Below are positions 55,423 through 63,360 of a DNA stretch of 64,000 nt, one piece after another. The stretch's first letter is position 1. Every line of letters starts with the position of its first letter. The notes below the pieces were generated by a model. It was not told where the DNA came from, searched no databases, and worked only from the letters and a program-made list of their open reading frames with translations. This DNA comes from Elysia crispata (Eukaryota > Mollusca > Gastropoda > Plakobranchidae): positions 204,501 to 268,500 of the forward strand of contig JAWDGP010000089.1 of NCBI GenBank assembly GCA_033675545.1. Reading direction: 5' to 3'. Made by a program: the position numbers and the translations under genes.

Positions 55423-58400
55423 TTTGACAATTTAAAGTAAGATCCACCCCAGCAGAGGCAAATTTTTGTCTTGCACTGAATTTCAAATCTAGCCTACAGA
55501 AACCAGTAGATATATGATGCAGTTGAGGTGAATTTATCTGTAAACCTTTCACACACAATAGCATTTGTAGCAAGTTAAGTTCACACCTGAGGGTCTCAGA
55601 GCAGACTTTTTACCTTGGTAATAAAGCCCATTCTCACACAATGTCCAACATTTGACACCAGACATATGTAAGGGGCCAATCATTTCTATTATTTTTTTTT
55701 ACTTTCCTGCACAAGACTAGATTCAACTTTATCTAGCAGATATAACTGGCCAGTATTGCACATGTCTGTGTAGCAACAGGAGGGGCACAGGATAGCTTTA
55801 TCACTAGACTAGGAGCACAGGTGTGCCAGGTTTGATCCTGGCACCAGACAGTAACATAGGGATACTATCTAATTATACCTACACCTGAATTAACGGAAAA
55901 CTGTTAACCGTGTAGGCCTATATAAGATTCTTGGGAAGACTTAAGGGAAGTAAAACTAAAATGGAACCATGCAGCAATAGGCATATCACAATGCCTTTTT
56001 CTTTTACTCATCAATCAAATATATTGCCAAAACACACATCCCCTTTCTTGGATGCAAACATAAATAGATCTGCACAGTGGATCACCAACCCTTGCAATTT
56101 GGATGAAATCAAACTACCTTTCAAACAACCATCTTCAGTGGGCTTATTAGGTTGATGAGGATTTCCCAGCAAATCCCTCTGAATCAAATCATTCACAAGA
56201 GTAAACTGATGATTTTGCTTATACATGAAGTGTGCACAGCTATAAATTTAAGAGTATAAAAAAAACTAAAACCATGAACTTCAGTAGTGTCAATCATTTT
56301 ACCAGTTTTCTGCCTGTGAAAATCAAAATTTATAAGAAAAGGGGCTTTGAAACTCTTTTCTTTAATCATGCTCTTAACAAAAAGATTAAGGAGCAAATAG
56401 CATTCATATATAAGTGTAAGTAATCTATCGATTTTTCAATTATTGTATCATCTTGTATATGCATTACTCAATTCATGCATTTTTGCTGAGTACAAATTTG
56501 ATCTAAGCCTCATCCAAAGCCTATTTTGATGATCTGGGGATTGAACTCCCAAATAATGTCCCACCAAATATCATTCTAACATAAAAGCCATTAGTGCTCC
56601 GTCACAGCGCTTAATTTTGGGACTTTTGTTTAATTCGATGTACCTTCATAAAGAAAGAAACTCACTTGTTGTTCCAAGTAACAGAGTAATGAATGAATGT
56701 TTCCACCTCAGCTCGGCTAAGCTGTTGTGGGTTACCTGACACATGACGACTGGTGCCTGTGATAATAAATAAAAAAAAATGAATTTTACTGCAAGCATTA
56801 AACGAAATAAAGGCTAAGAAGATTGTGGTATCCTAATATAAATATTCAAATATTATAAAAATTGTACAACCATTGAATTCATTAATTATTTGAGAGCGAC
56901 ACCTTAACTTGCTTTGTACCAAAATTGATTTAAGTTTAGATTCTTGATCTCTTGGATGTCTAACCGTGAAAGCAAAAAAAAAAAATTTCAATCAAAATCT
57001 TTGTATCACTTGGTCTTATGTTGAAACAATTTCAGGTCTTGATCCCAGTCAAGAATTCCTCTTCCTCATTATGTAAATGAGTTAAGTTTCTCACAAAATA
57101 AAGAGATAATATTTGGTAGATTACCTATAATTGTGATTAATAATAAAATAATGTAAGGTGGTTTTTTGGTTCGCCTGGATTAAATCTTTTGATAGTGTTA
57201 AGACAAGTGTGCCCCAAAACTTTGTACATCCTAAGTTCATTTCTGATAACAAAATTGTATCAATTCAGCCATATTGAAGCTTTGTAAACATAGAAAAACT
57301 GAGATAAGCTGGACCAACTATTCTTGTCAGAATAAATCAATCATCAACCACTACAAAGGTCAAGGGCTTACTGACTCTTCAAAATAAAGAACTGGCTAGA
57401 AGTAAAAGAAGATGTTTCCACCAAAGATGTTATTGGGTCCACCATTTTTTTTTCAGCTACAGGCTACCTTTTGGGAATTATCTCGCTTCATCAATGATGC
57501 TTGTAAAAACAAGGAGAAATTTATGTATATTATGAAATAAGTAACATTTTTTTCTGCAACTGAAATAAGTTTGGATCTATTATTATAGTATTAAAGAAAA
57601 ATGTGATGGAAATTTTTGGAAACCTTTATCACCAGGGCTAAAAATATAGCTTGTACAATGGAAGACAGTAGACACTGAGTTGCCAAGAGGAATACGAAAT
57701 CCTTTTACTGCAAACGTAAATTCCCCTTGTGAACATTTTCTGACATGAGGTGGTCGGCATACAAGAAACTACTGTGAGATAACCTTTGTGGGGTCAACAG
57801 TTATCATTGCTGTAAATAAGACCTATTGGTACCTTCCATCAACGAGATGTCAGGTTATAAGGGTCAAATCATCAGACGTGAAGTACTTGAAGAATCAAAT
57901 ACAGAATAGAAAGAAGACAGAGAATGAGAGGAGATAAAAACAAAATGGGAAGGAAGACAGAAAGAAGTCACTTTTGAGTATTGCATTTAATGGAACATTA
58001 TTTGCGATCCATAGTCTTTTTCCAATGACCTGAAGGTCCCCAGAGCGCAAACGTAATCTATTAGTTCAACAGCGAAGGGGAGCACCAGTTGGGATTCGGA
58101 CGCCCTGCTTGTTACTTTAGAGTACAACCGATTGAGCAATCTGTCACTTTTCTTCCTCTCCCCGGAGCGCAGCTTTGCTTACATGGGCCTTGTGCCAGTC
58201 CACATTCACCATAGTGTAGCTTGCTGTGTTTCCTACAGCATAGCACTAAAGATTTTAAATCTAGTGCCTCTGGTGGGACGCTGTGCAGATAATCTGTTCC
58301 CAAGAGTGAAAACTGTTTTCTACTGCATGATCCCTGAAGCATAATACGCTGTTTAACAGTATCATCCTCGTGTTCTTAGAAGCTTAACAAGCTGTGAACA

Positions 58401-59372
58401 CCACCCTGTGCTCCTAACAACGTAACAAGCTGTGTATAGCACCCCATGTTTATTACAAGGTAACAATGCTGTGTCTACCATCAGTCTTCCTTAAAAGTGT
58501 GCTTATCATTTTATCAAAATTGCTCTTGTCAGAAATTGATGATAATTTTAGAGACATTCAGTTGGGTAATACCGAAGTGTTGCAATTCTGGGTCTAGATG
58601 TTGATAGTGCGGCCATAGTGGATACAACAAACTGGCCCTATTTTCACTGAATATTAAAATGGAAACACTGATCTAATCAAATTATCATCTTGCAAAAATT
58701 TCTTCAGTAGAGGCATTTCCGCACAAAATATTGAACTTGTTTTCGCTATTTTTAATAAAATCTGGCCTTTTGTGGCGTGATTTGTTTGTACATCTAACAG
58801 GGACAACAACACTGCGGTATTAGTTGCTATTACCTTCAGGTGTAAAGAAGAATTATTTCATTGTAGATTTATTTGTTAAAACGATAAATTTGCAGCTATC
58901 GGCCCAACTCACGTTAGGCTTCATGTTTCTCGACAAATTCGAAATTTGTAGATCTAGATCTAGATTCTAGTTAAATAGGATTTTAGAGCTGCAACACAAA
59001 AAATACTTATGCTTAAAAACTCTCACATTCGCGTTCAGCATATCAAATTCAAAAATAAAAATACAATTTTAAAGCCTAATGTAAGTTGGGCTCTTATCTG
59101 CAATAAAACCGTTAAATCAACGTAACCCAATGGCATCGTATTCGTAGCAAAATGACTAGATTTAGATCTACATTATGCTGAAGATTGTTTGCCCGTAGAT
59201 ACTAAAATAAAGATTCCAAATCTTTGGACTTTGCAGAAATATAAATCTGAGTTTACTTCTAAATCTAGATCTAGATCTATTTAGATTCTATAATTAAGAA
59301 CTTAAAATATTTTTAGTAGTGAGACTTACGATTGTCGATGAGAACTAAAATCTCATTGCATTGATCACACAT
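62..59372 (-). CDS. USP34: USP34 orthologue, ubiquitin carboxyl-terminal hydrolase 34 (78 exons, 3' end beyond window)
   Basis: Giant cysteine protease that removes ubiquitin; vertebrate USP34 is linked to Wnt/axin stability and DNA-damage signalling (family knowledge). Exons in gene order, complement: 59330-59372, 56666-56756, 54471-54870, 54229-54279, 53897-54046, 53070-53330, 52634-52692, 51868-51946, 50676-50768, 49833-49958, 46606-46714, 46306-46394, 45565-45835, 44079-44815, 43172-43350, 42555-42766, 41896-42014, 41483-41610, 40826-40927, 40594-40620, 40456-40551, 39975-40057, 36845-36999, 35978-36091, 35283-35468, 34659-34853, 34174-34503, 32486-32674, 31784-31912, 31304-31429, 30471-30545, 30113-30199, 29128-29265, 28620-28696, 28136-28179, 27639-27763, 26328-26483, 25835-25933, 25216-25449, 24154-24337, 23392-23555, 22938-23003, 22213-22353, 20461-20517, 20058-20135, 18786-18880, 18451-18620, 17990-18128, 17661-17739, 17178-17231, 15839-15937, 15248-15312, 14930-15059, 14519-14584, 13600-13751, 12956-13028, 12152-12334, 11509-11688, 10842-10946, 10405-10446, 9855-9959, 9472-9619, 8942-9036, 8345-8377, 7910-7958, 7339-7448, 7020-7103, 6656-6762, 5328-5505, 4660-4817, 4320-4398, 3914-4037, 3212-3322, 2630-2734, 2082-2203, 1080-1203, 659-741, 62-205. 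All phases join; total 3,415 codons without a stop. The last exon has a good donor (GTAAGA), so the C-terminus continues outside. Exon edges were placed by eye; most have strong GT/AG signals. Confidence 0.96.
5506..6655 (-). other. USP34 intron 68 (1.15 kb), no feature seen
   Basis: AT-rich spacer between AFNYIL and ADHDDEQN. Small frames on both strands have no recognisable motif. Confidence 0.7.
13448..13487. repeat. (AAT)n microsatellite
   Basis: About thirteen AAT units in intron 55. Confidence 0.95.
14857..14876. repeat. (CA)10 microsatellite
   Basis: Ten CA units in intron 53. Confidence 0.95.
15938..17177 (-). other. USP34 intron 50 (1.2 kb)
   Basis: Contains a GC-rich imperfect inverted repeat near 16117-16146 (TAGGGGGGATCC ... 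ATCCTCCCCTA) that resembles a DNA-transposon end. A 90-codon hydrophobic plus-strand frame at 16527-16799 has no support and is not called. Confidence 0.6.
18881..20057 (-). other. USP34 intron 45 (1.2 kb) with a TATG/AT repeat
   Basis: Contains TGTATGTATG units, TTTACATACA and a short AT run (19752-19798) that can pair as a hairpin. Otherwise AT-rich without recognisable features. Confidence 0.7.
20518..22212 (-). other. USP34 intron 43 (1.7 kb), within the catalytic domain
   Basis: AT-rich sequence between the GTACGA donor of exon 43 and the acceptor before KTVIKQMF. No repeat family, coding frame or RNA gene is recognised. Confidence 0.7.
24154..31912 (-). other. USP34: USP34 central helical region before the protease domain (exons 29-40, residues 1559-2049)
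   Basis: Twelve exons align in order with vertebrate USP34. Landmarks are LSRDVWELLMMLPT (exon 29), VWNQWNQECLGYLLRLI across exons 32-33, DNFHSWLKRLTLEAPE (exon 36), DEGLIGLLNVAAALYRHNPP (exon 39), and PKCKSQKTRQAAYDLIAEM (exon 40). Exon 31 encodes a Ser/Asp-rich patch (SRSGSGDASEDKK) that corresponds to a charged loop in the vertebrate protein. Exon 35 is only 44 nt. The region leads directly into the catalytic domain. Confidence 0.92.
26484..27638 (-). other. USP34 intron 36 (1.15 kb), no feature seen
   Basis: AT-rich sequence between APE and AHVRKQA. Nothing recognisable on either strand. Confidence 0.7.
32675..34173 (-). other. USP34 intron 27 (1.5 kb) with GA tract
   Basis: Holds a GA microsatellite at 33437-33525 with a few CA and GT interruptions, and a TCTAGATT word near 33626. 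No coding sequence is seen. Confidence 0.8.
33437..33525. repeat. (GA)n microsatellite, interrupted
   Basis: GAGAGACAGAGAGACA units run into a pure GA tract (about 33461-33495) and then GTGAGACAGAGAGACAGAGG. Confidence 0.9.
35978..36091 (-). CDS. USP34: USP34 exon 24, spliced with a GC donor
   Basis: The exon encodes 38 residues (MPKLKAETMPMIGLNLFQQL and following) in phase 0 on both sides. After TEDQ the sequence reads CAG then GCAAGC, the usual context of a rare GC-AG intron; the next exon begins ACGMDQLWE. A GT nine bases further on (ATA then GTTATA) would also keep the frame and add three residues, but it is a poor donor. Confidence 0.8.
38460..39400. repeat. Diverged tandem duplication in USP34 intron 22
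   Basis: Copy A (about 38460-38890) and copy B (about 38985-39400) share blocks in the same order: TTAATTATGAGTC versus ATAAATTATGAGTC, AACATCTATTTT, ATCTTTTTATGTCATCAG versus ATCTTTTTGTTTCATCAG, and GATGAAAACCA. They have drifted by substitutions and small indels. Confidence 0.65.
39001..39039. repeat. Inverted repeat, 15-bp arms and 9-base loop
   Basis: GATGTTACAATGACA at 39001-39015 pairs with TGTCACTGTAACATC at 39025-39039 with one mismatch. It could form a hairpin in the intron RNA or mark a small mobile element end. Confidence 0.7.
39689..39774. repeat. 43-bp tandem duplication
   Basis: Two adjacent 43-bp copies (39689-39731 and 39732-39774) that differ only at their first base. The unit ends in a short palindrome, CATATGTAACATATG. 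It looks recent. Confidence 0.95.
40194..40287. repeat. 47-bp tandem duplication
   Basis: Two adjacent 47-bp copies (40194-40240, 40241-40287) differing at one base, inside intron 21. It looks recent. Confidence 0.95.
40594..40620 (-). CDS. USP34: USP34 exon 20, 27-nt microexon followed by a 42-nt intron
   Basis: The microexon supplies one base, eight codons (YWNDATHT) and two bases, and has a CTCACAG acceptor and a GTAAGA donor. It fits the vertebrate stretch YDTHWITMWAEK just before the next exon begins WAEKSLNMM. Without it, exons 19 and 21 would still join in frame but would lack this conserved spacer. The following intron (40552-40593) is only 42 nt; retaining it gives an in-frame stop. 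The assignment rests on splice sites, phase and partial similarity. Confidence 0.75.
42555..46394 (-). other. USP34: USP34 acidic, His- and Ser-rich disordered region (exons 12-16, residues 488-983)
   Basis: Low-complexity coding region. Exon 12 is Ser/Asp-rich. Exon 13 is Gln/His-rich with many His pairs. Exon 14 (44079-44815, 737 bp) is the largest exon of the gene and has two long Asp/Glu runs, coded by GAA/GAG/GAT/GAC tracts, around an Ala/Ser run. Exon 15 has GHTHHHRM. Exon 16 holds the block KSEKNMADFDGEE followed by SEEELVQIN, almost identical to vertebrate USP34. Vertebrates also have a disordered Ser/Glu/His region here, but this one appears longer. Frame continuity through all five exons shows that it is coding and not repeat noise. 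Confidence 0.9.
44079..44815 (-). CDS. USP34: USP34 exon 14, acidic exon with poly-Asp/Glu tracts
   Basis: This 737-bp exon starts with two bases of a Gly codon and ends in phase 0 after DQK. It encodes two acidic blocks (centred near 44450 and 44140), a Gln-rich helix between them (HQARQLKEHKRQLQLEAQ) and an Ala/Ser stretch. The repeats are built from GAA, GAT and GAC codons, so replication slippage may change its length between individuals. Such acidic stretches often contact basic proteins or histones; that role is inference. Confidence 0.88.
47054..47064. repeat. LINE target-site duplication, copy at the element's 3' end
   Basis: ATTATCAGGTT on the plus strand, directly next to the CTT repeat that is the complement of the LINE tail. 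The same 11 bases occur at 49738-49748. Bases outside differ (G before here, T before there; C after here, G after there), so the duplication is exactly 11 bp. Confidence 0.9.
47065..49737 (-). mobile_element. 5'-truncated LINE (non-LTR retrotransposon, I/Jockey-type) inside USP34 intron 10
   Basis: On the minus strand, the same sense as the host gene, the insert holds a reverse transcriptase frame that is open from its first bases, then a thumb region, an RNase H domain and a terminal CysHis motif. It ends with about 35 nt of 3' sequence finishing in an AAG repeat tail. The endonuclease and ORF1 are missing, so it is 5'-truncated. Both ends touch identical 11-bp copies of ATTATCAGGTT, a target-site duplication. 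An RNase H after RT points to the I group (for example Nimb-like elements of molluscs); the clade is inferred. Without it the host intron would be about 430 bp. Confidence 0.93.
47100..49735 (-). pseudogene. LINE polyprotein: reverse transcriptase plus RNase H, two frameshifts
   Basis: The RT part (49735 to about 48667) shows KKSPGPDQVTNEML, YRPISLLSCLCKTMERM, EEQAGFRKGRCTEDQI, WIDMEKAFDRVWKKGL, EGVPQGSVLSPTLFSIYIND and the catalytic YADD box. The frame then shifts at an A9 run (48658-48666) into TLSTKKPTVTLTL and KYLGITFDPRLTWKTHI, and shifts again at an A5 run near 48427-48431. The last part (to the TGA at 47100) has VLEYGVTSWGM, the RNase H motifs VYTDGSAENA, YRAELEAIMEAL, LSDSRSVLEKLE and WIPAHCGIEGNKRADSLAKE, and a final CSCGEAAETAEHVIQNC motif. 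The two frameshifts in homopolymers and the missing endonuclease make this copy dead, though it looks young. Confidence 0.92.
49738..49748. repeat. LINE target-site duplication, copy at the element's 5' end
   Basis: ATTATCAGGTT on the plus strand, touching the first bases of the truncated RT frame. It pairs with 47054-47064 and fixes the insertion boundaries. Confidence 0.9.
50769..51867 (-). other. USP34 intron 8 (1.1 kb), no feature seen
   Basis: AT-rich sequence between FGPNLHIE and IIKQSQ. No repeat or coding element is recognised. Confidence 0.7.
55303..55419. repeat. (GA)n microsatellite with a central (GGGA)n patch
   Basis: About 117 bp of GA dinucleotides interrupted by four or five GGGA units near 55344-55363. 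It lies in intron 2. The Arg/Glu and Ser/Leu open frames across it are artefacts. Confidence 0.95.
55785..55860 (+). repeat. tRNA-like sequence, probable SINE fragment
   Basis: A box A-like stretch (GGATAGCTTTATCACTAGAC) precedes GTGCCAGGTTTGATCCTGGC at 55829-55848, where a perfect stem encloses a box B-like GGTTTGATCC. It cannot fold as a complete tRNA, so I take it as a tRNA-derived SINE relic with an RNA polymerase III type promoter. Confidence 0.4.
58060..58145 (-). repeat. tRNA-derived SINE-like sequence
   Basis: On the minus strand TTGCTCAATCGG matches a tRNA box A and GTCCGAATCC matches box B about 30 bases later, with the spacing of a tRNA. The acceptor stem does not close, so this is probably the head of a SINE or a tRNA pseudogene in intron 1. 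Confidence 0.5.
58336..58493. repeat. Degenerate minisatellite, four units of about 40 bp
   Basis: Units begin near 58336, 58379, 58417 and 58455 and share GAAGCTTAACAAGCTGTG-like cores followed by a CACC/ATC and CTGTGCTCC/CATG part. Similarity between units is moderate. It sits in intron 1 beside the SINE-like sequence. Confidence 0.6.
59330..59372 (-). CDS. USP34: USP34 exon 1, start codon
   Basis: The frame starts MCDQCNEILVLIDN and ends with one base of an Arg codon before a GTAAGT donor. Vertebrate USP34 also starts with Met-Cys and a CxxC pair, which supports this ATG. Position -3 is A, a fair translation context. An upstream ATG at 59385 opens a six-codon frame that overlaps this start in another frame. 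No splice acceptor upstream is needed, so this may be the first exon, but the transcription start cannot be read from the sequence. Confidence 0.85.
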
Positions 59373-59385
59373 GATGAATGCTCAT
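59365..59385 (-). promoter_or_regulatory. Short upstream open reading frame overlapping the USP34 start
   Basis: An ATG 13 nt upstream of the USP34 ATG opens six codons (MSIHHV) and stops with a TGA inside the second and third USP34 codons. If the transcript starts upstream of 59385, this frame could lower translation of USP34. Confidence 0.5.
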
Positions 59386-59940
59386 GCTTTTTAGCCCGAA
59401 TGACATCTGCAATTATAAGCTAAATCTAGATCAGAAGTAGTCTAATCTGGTCCTATGATATAGATTTAGGCACTGGTCCATCCATAATTGGAATACACTA
59501 GAGAGAGTCGAAGTGTGTAACAACAGACCCAGCATCTACAATAAGATGCAAGTTGAACACAGTCACACACTTTGTTGGTCTGTGTCAGGCTGTCATGAAA
59601 TCCGGATCGTAAACACAATAAATGAATATGGATAACCAGGAATTTTCCTTGTTGAAATATTAAGTTTAAATTTCACCGATATTGCAATTCTCTGTAGCTA
59701 CAAGGGGTTGAGGTAAAATACAAATCTTTAAAGGTGAGGTTGGTTCAGGTTTCAGTTTTAACGCTGACAGATAAGGAGTGAGTTGGTTTGAAATAAATGT
59801 TTAACTGGACTCGAACCGGATTTATCCAAGAAAGTCAATCACCCAGATTTTTCTAAAGCGAGTCTCTTTTTAGTCATCTTAGGTATCTAAACGTTCTCAC
59901 TCAGAAAAGAGATTCAGCATCAGCATGGGTTGCAAAGATC

Positions 59941-59952
59941 TGCGCATGCGTG
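59941..59952. promoter_or_regulatory. NRF1-like palindrome upstream of USP34
   Basis: TGCGCATGCGTG differs at one position from the NRF1 consensus (YGCGCAYGCGCR). It lies 569 bases upstream of the start codon in a sequence otherwise poor in CpG. NRF1 sites mark many housekeeping promoters in animals, so this is a candidate promoter element. No TATA box or transcription start could be identified. Confidence 0.35.
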
Positions 59953-60583
59953 AACTTCTACTTCAATACACGAAACAAAATTAACTTTGAAATGAGAAGG
60001 GAAAGGGGGTACTAATTTGAAATATATTGAATAATACTAGCTAATAATTTTTTTCAAAAACTTTTAAATGGTGAAATATGTCATGAAGTATATGATTTAC
60101 CTTAAATATTGGCAGTTCAACTAGCAATGATGTCATATCTATATTTAGAAATAGGCACACTCTAGGAAGTTCTTATAGTCGCTTATAGAAACAGTTCTTC
60201 AAGCCCAGTCCACCATAAGGGATTCTCTCAGAGCTTTTGTCTGTGTGTGTATCAAATTCCAAATATATATATAAATATATAAGAGGCTGCTTTCTTCAGT
60301 TTTGTTGCATTCTTTATCGCAGAGGGAGATGCGGTAGCCTACAGACCATAAGACCTAATAAATTATAAAAGGAAAAAATGTGTGCACTCAACTTACTTAT
60401 TTGAACAAGCAAAAACTGCCACAAGCATGACGAAAGGGTGATTCTTCAGTTTGCCTTGAGTGGTTAATTAAAACTTTGCACATTGCATTTTCGCAGTTTT
60501 GCCTCTACGAGTTTGTTTTTTGTTTTTACATTCTTTGATATGTTTATGAGTATTTCATAAAATTTGTTGCTGTATCAGGATCT

Positions 60584-60712
<129 letters not shown>

Positions 60713-60775
60713 GCTCATGGAATATTTGGTTGGAGTTCGATGGTTCGTTAGCAGGATGATGTTTTTAGTCTAAAT

Positions 60776-60782
60776 ACTCTCT

Positions 60783-60840
<58 letters not shown>
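60776..60840. repeat. (CT)n microsatellite, about 65 bp
   Basis: Mostly pure CT, followed by TGTCTGTCTG. It is the complement of the AG tract 63 bases to its left, so the two could pair as a long hairpin. Confidence 0.95.
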
Positions 60841-60845
<5 letters not shown>

Positions 60846-61764
60846 GTCTGTTACATGGACGCCCTAGATTCAGTCATGACAAGGAATGCAATTGCTACAG
60901 AAAGCCAAGGAGTTTTTAGGTTCTAGGCACGAGTTTCACCAATATTATTTTTAAGGTCCGTTCGGATCATTTCGTGCTGTTAAGTTATAACTCTCCATTT
61001 TATACTTTTGCTCCTTTCATAAAGCTCTTATGGAAATTGTATGACTCAATGGTTTTAATTTTTTATTTTATTTTATTTAAATTTCTTAAGCACCTATCTC
61101 TGAAAATAACCGTATGGTATTTTTGTTTTCAATGTACTTAAGTGGCTGTACTTTTGCAGTTGCATTTTCTAATTAAATTACTAGAGACGATCTGAGCAGC
61201 TTCATGCCATAATGAAAAGCTTTTTATTGATCTTTAAGCACCGAGGGCTTGTTTGTTTTAAGAATTATTGTGCAAGTTCTCAAAGAAATATTTCAAACTT
61301 TTTTTCACAATTTCCCTATTATCTTATAGTTTACCCTTGAGTGATATACTGCTTTAACTGTGCATCGCAAGAAAACAAATTGAGATAGCTCATTGCAGTT
61401 TATTTCTCTTTTGTGATATCCTAGTGGACGGGTTATATCAATGAATACGATCAAATCGATCAGTAAATTCAAGTTTCTCATGAGAGTGACCCATCGAACC
61501 AAGTTCATTCAGGGATGGGTAAAAGTCATGGTAAATATAAAAACCATTACTTTAGGCTTTTTTCAAAGACATATAAGAAGCAATTATATTCTCCTAAATT
61601 ACCTGCAACGTGTATGAACCGTGAATATAAATAAAAGAATAATATACTGTTCATAATACACCGTTTAATAGAGCTGAGGTTTGATTTTTTTAGTGATTCT
61701 CACTAAGACTCACCGGGAGGCAACAGACGGGATATTTTTGCATTAGTTTTACGTTTTCTAAGTT

Positions 61765-61835
61765 TCCTAAAACTCCGGACCTTCTGTTTGTCAGTCAAGT
61801 GCTCTACTGACTGACCTATCTGGCGCTCTGAGGTA
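61765..61835 (-). repeat. tRNA-derived SINE-like sequence
   Basis: On the minus strand GCGCCAGATAGGTCAGTCAG then TAGAGCACTTGACTGAC and GGTCCGGAGTTTTAGG give D-arm, anticodon-arm and T-arm-like parts in order. The 3' half of the acceptor stem is missing. Probably the head of a SINE. Confidence 0.5.
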
Positions 61836-62559
61836 ACATTCAGCAAGGTATATCTGCTTTATTTTTTAATTGGGTTGGGAATCGTTCAAAACAGAGAATT
61901 GTACGGAATCTTTAAAAGGCGCCAGGGGTCTACTGCGTTTATTAACCCATTGGGCATGGGGTAAGATTATTTTTTTCTCAAAATCAAGCGTTAACATCTA
62001 AAGAAATTGAAGATATCATAACTTTAGATTTAGAGCTAGGTTTAGGGCTAGCCAACTAAATGCAATTAGAAGTCTTTTACATTAAGCCATTAGGGTCATT
62101 TCTTTGAAACTATCTAGATATTATAATAAAAAATTGTAACTTCCAGTGCCAACTCAAAATATTTATGAGGGTGATTCGATCTAGCCTCTACGTGCATTAA
62201 AAACTGAGTACCGGAAGTAGATTAACAATCTAATTATCACGTTTTAATCCCAAGTCGTGTAGAAAGAGAAATAAAGAGGTTCATGAAATAGGTGTGGTGC
62301 TATACATGTACTCCTTTTTAGAGTTTAAGGCCGAAACACTCACAATTGATAAGATGTAAGTTAATGTTTTTTCTGACGACTTCCTCCCTCTCTAGCCCCA
62401 AGGTGAACATCTTACTGCTATAAAATTCTACATGTTTTAGAAGCCGAACTGACTACCAATTTGAGTACCCAGTCGGAACCTCCTCACTGAAGTCATGCCA
62501 TAGAATGAAACAATAAATAACATGGACCATGCTTTCAACCCGTTGAAGTTGATTGCAAA

Positions 62560-63298
62560 TATTTGGACTGAAGGAAATTTTCTCAAATACTGGAATGAAG
62601 TAGCACTTTGTGAAAATTTCAAAGAAAGGAGACCTGAGTGCACGTGAAAATTATATAGGGACCACTCTTCTATCAGTACAGGGAAAGTATTCAAACGAGC
62701 AATTCTCCAATGAATGAAGAATGCAAGATGAGCAAGCTGGTTTCAGGAGCTATTGATCCACCACTGACAGATTACCACACTCAGAGTTATCGTCGAGCAG
62801 CCCTTAGACTGGAATTCTTCATTAGTTATCAACTTTTTGGACCTTGAGAAAGCGTTTGACAACATTGACAGAGATAAGTTGGGGAATATTTGGAAAAATC
62901 ATGGGATACCTGAGAACCTTGTTGTTCTTATCAAGAGTAAGTCTGTTTTGCTGTATGGTTGTGAGACATGCAGGGAGTTTTCATTAAAAACAAAAGTATC
63001 TACGCAAGGTTCTTAGGATAAGATAAGCAGATAACGTTAGAGCAGCTACAGATTGTCGGTGAAATCGGAAAAGACGTTAGAAATGAATTGATCATACTGT
63101 CATGAAGTCAAATAAAAGCATTCCTAAACGGATATTGGGTTGGAGTCATCAGGGACAAAAGATTAAGAGGAAGACCACAAGGTATTTGCACAAGAGTCAA
63201 GGAAGATGATGTGGACAAAAGTGAGAAACTGGCCCAGGGTTGGGAAATATGGAAAAGATTTTTAGTGGCCTATACCCCAAGCGAAGTTGAGAAAGGCT
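62560..63298 (+). mobile_element. Degenerate RTE-type LINE fragment (reverse transcriptase relic)
   Basis: In shifting plus-strand frames one can read pieces of a LINE reverse transcriptase: TTLLSVQGKYSNEQF near 62660, DEQAGFRSY near 62730, then QITTLRVIVEQPLDWNSS and FLDLEKAFDNIDRDKL (about 62776-62880), NHGIPENLVVLIKS, and directly VLLYGCETC near 62950. The last jump skips roughly 200 residues that contain the catalytic YADD box, so there is an internal deletion besides stops and frameshifts. Its end resembles the final lines of invertebrate RTE elements and runs into a GAT microsatellite. The clade is inferred. Confidence 0.8.

Positions 63299-63360
<62 letters not shown>

Larger units (their letters stand above)
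54871..56665 (-). other. USP34 intron 2 (1.8 kb)
   Basis: Between a GTGAGT donor and a TTTCTCAAG acceptor. It holds the GA tract at 55303-55419 and a tRNA-like sequence near 55.8 kb. No coding sequence is seen. Confidence 0.8.
56757..59329 (-). other. USP34 intron 1 (2.6 kb)
   Basis: Bounded by a GTAAGT donor and a TATCACAG acceptor. It holds a SINE-like sequence near 58.1 kb, a degenerate 40-bp minisatellite at 58336-58493 and clusters of TCTAGATC words near 58950 and 59270. As the first intron it is a likely place for enhancers, but no specific site is claimed. Confidence 0.8.
46606..59372 (-). other. USP34: USP34 N-terminal helical-repeat region (exons 1-11, residues 1-487)
   Basis: Eleven exons encode an alpha-helical region of ARM/HEAT type by family knowledge. 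Exon 3 (54471-54870) has a charged Ser/Glu-rich insert and then the stretch YWSDWSIEELKRMLDFQTQL, which aligns to the vertebrate SLWSTDEKEKLLLCVAKIFQ. Exon 6 reads PIIRYMCTLSEADMRAAAAH, matching the vertebrate YVIRYLCKLSDQELRQSAAR. Exon 8 keeps IFGPNLHIE identically, and exons 9-10 read LDCIWAAAQ then LKHCG across the junction. This block probably binds partners; the sequence gives no catalytic motif here. Confidence 0.9.

Noticed and set aside
59807..59817. Perfect box B (GGTTCGAGTCC) on the minus strand
   Set aside because: No box A at the right distance and no T-stem pairing, so neither a tRNA gene nor a clear SINE.
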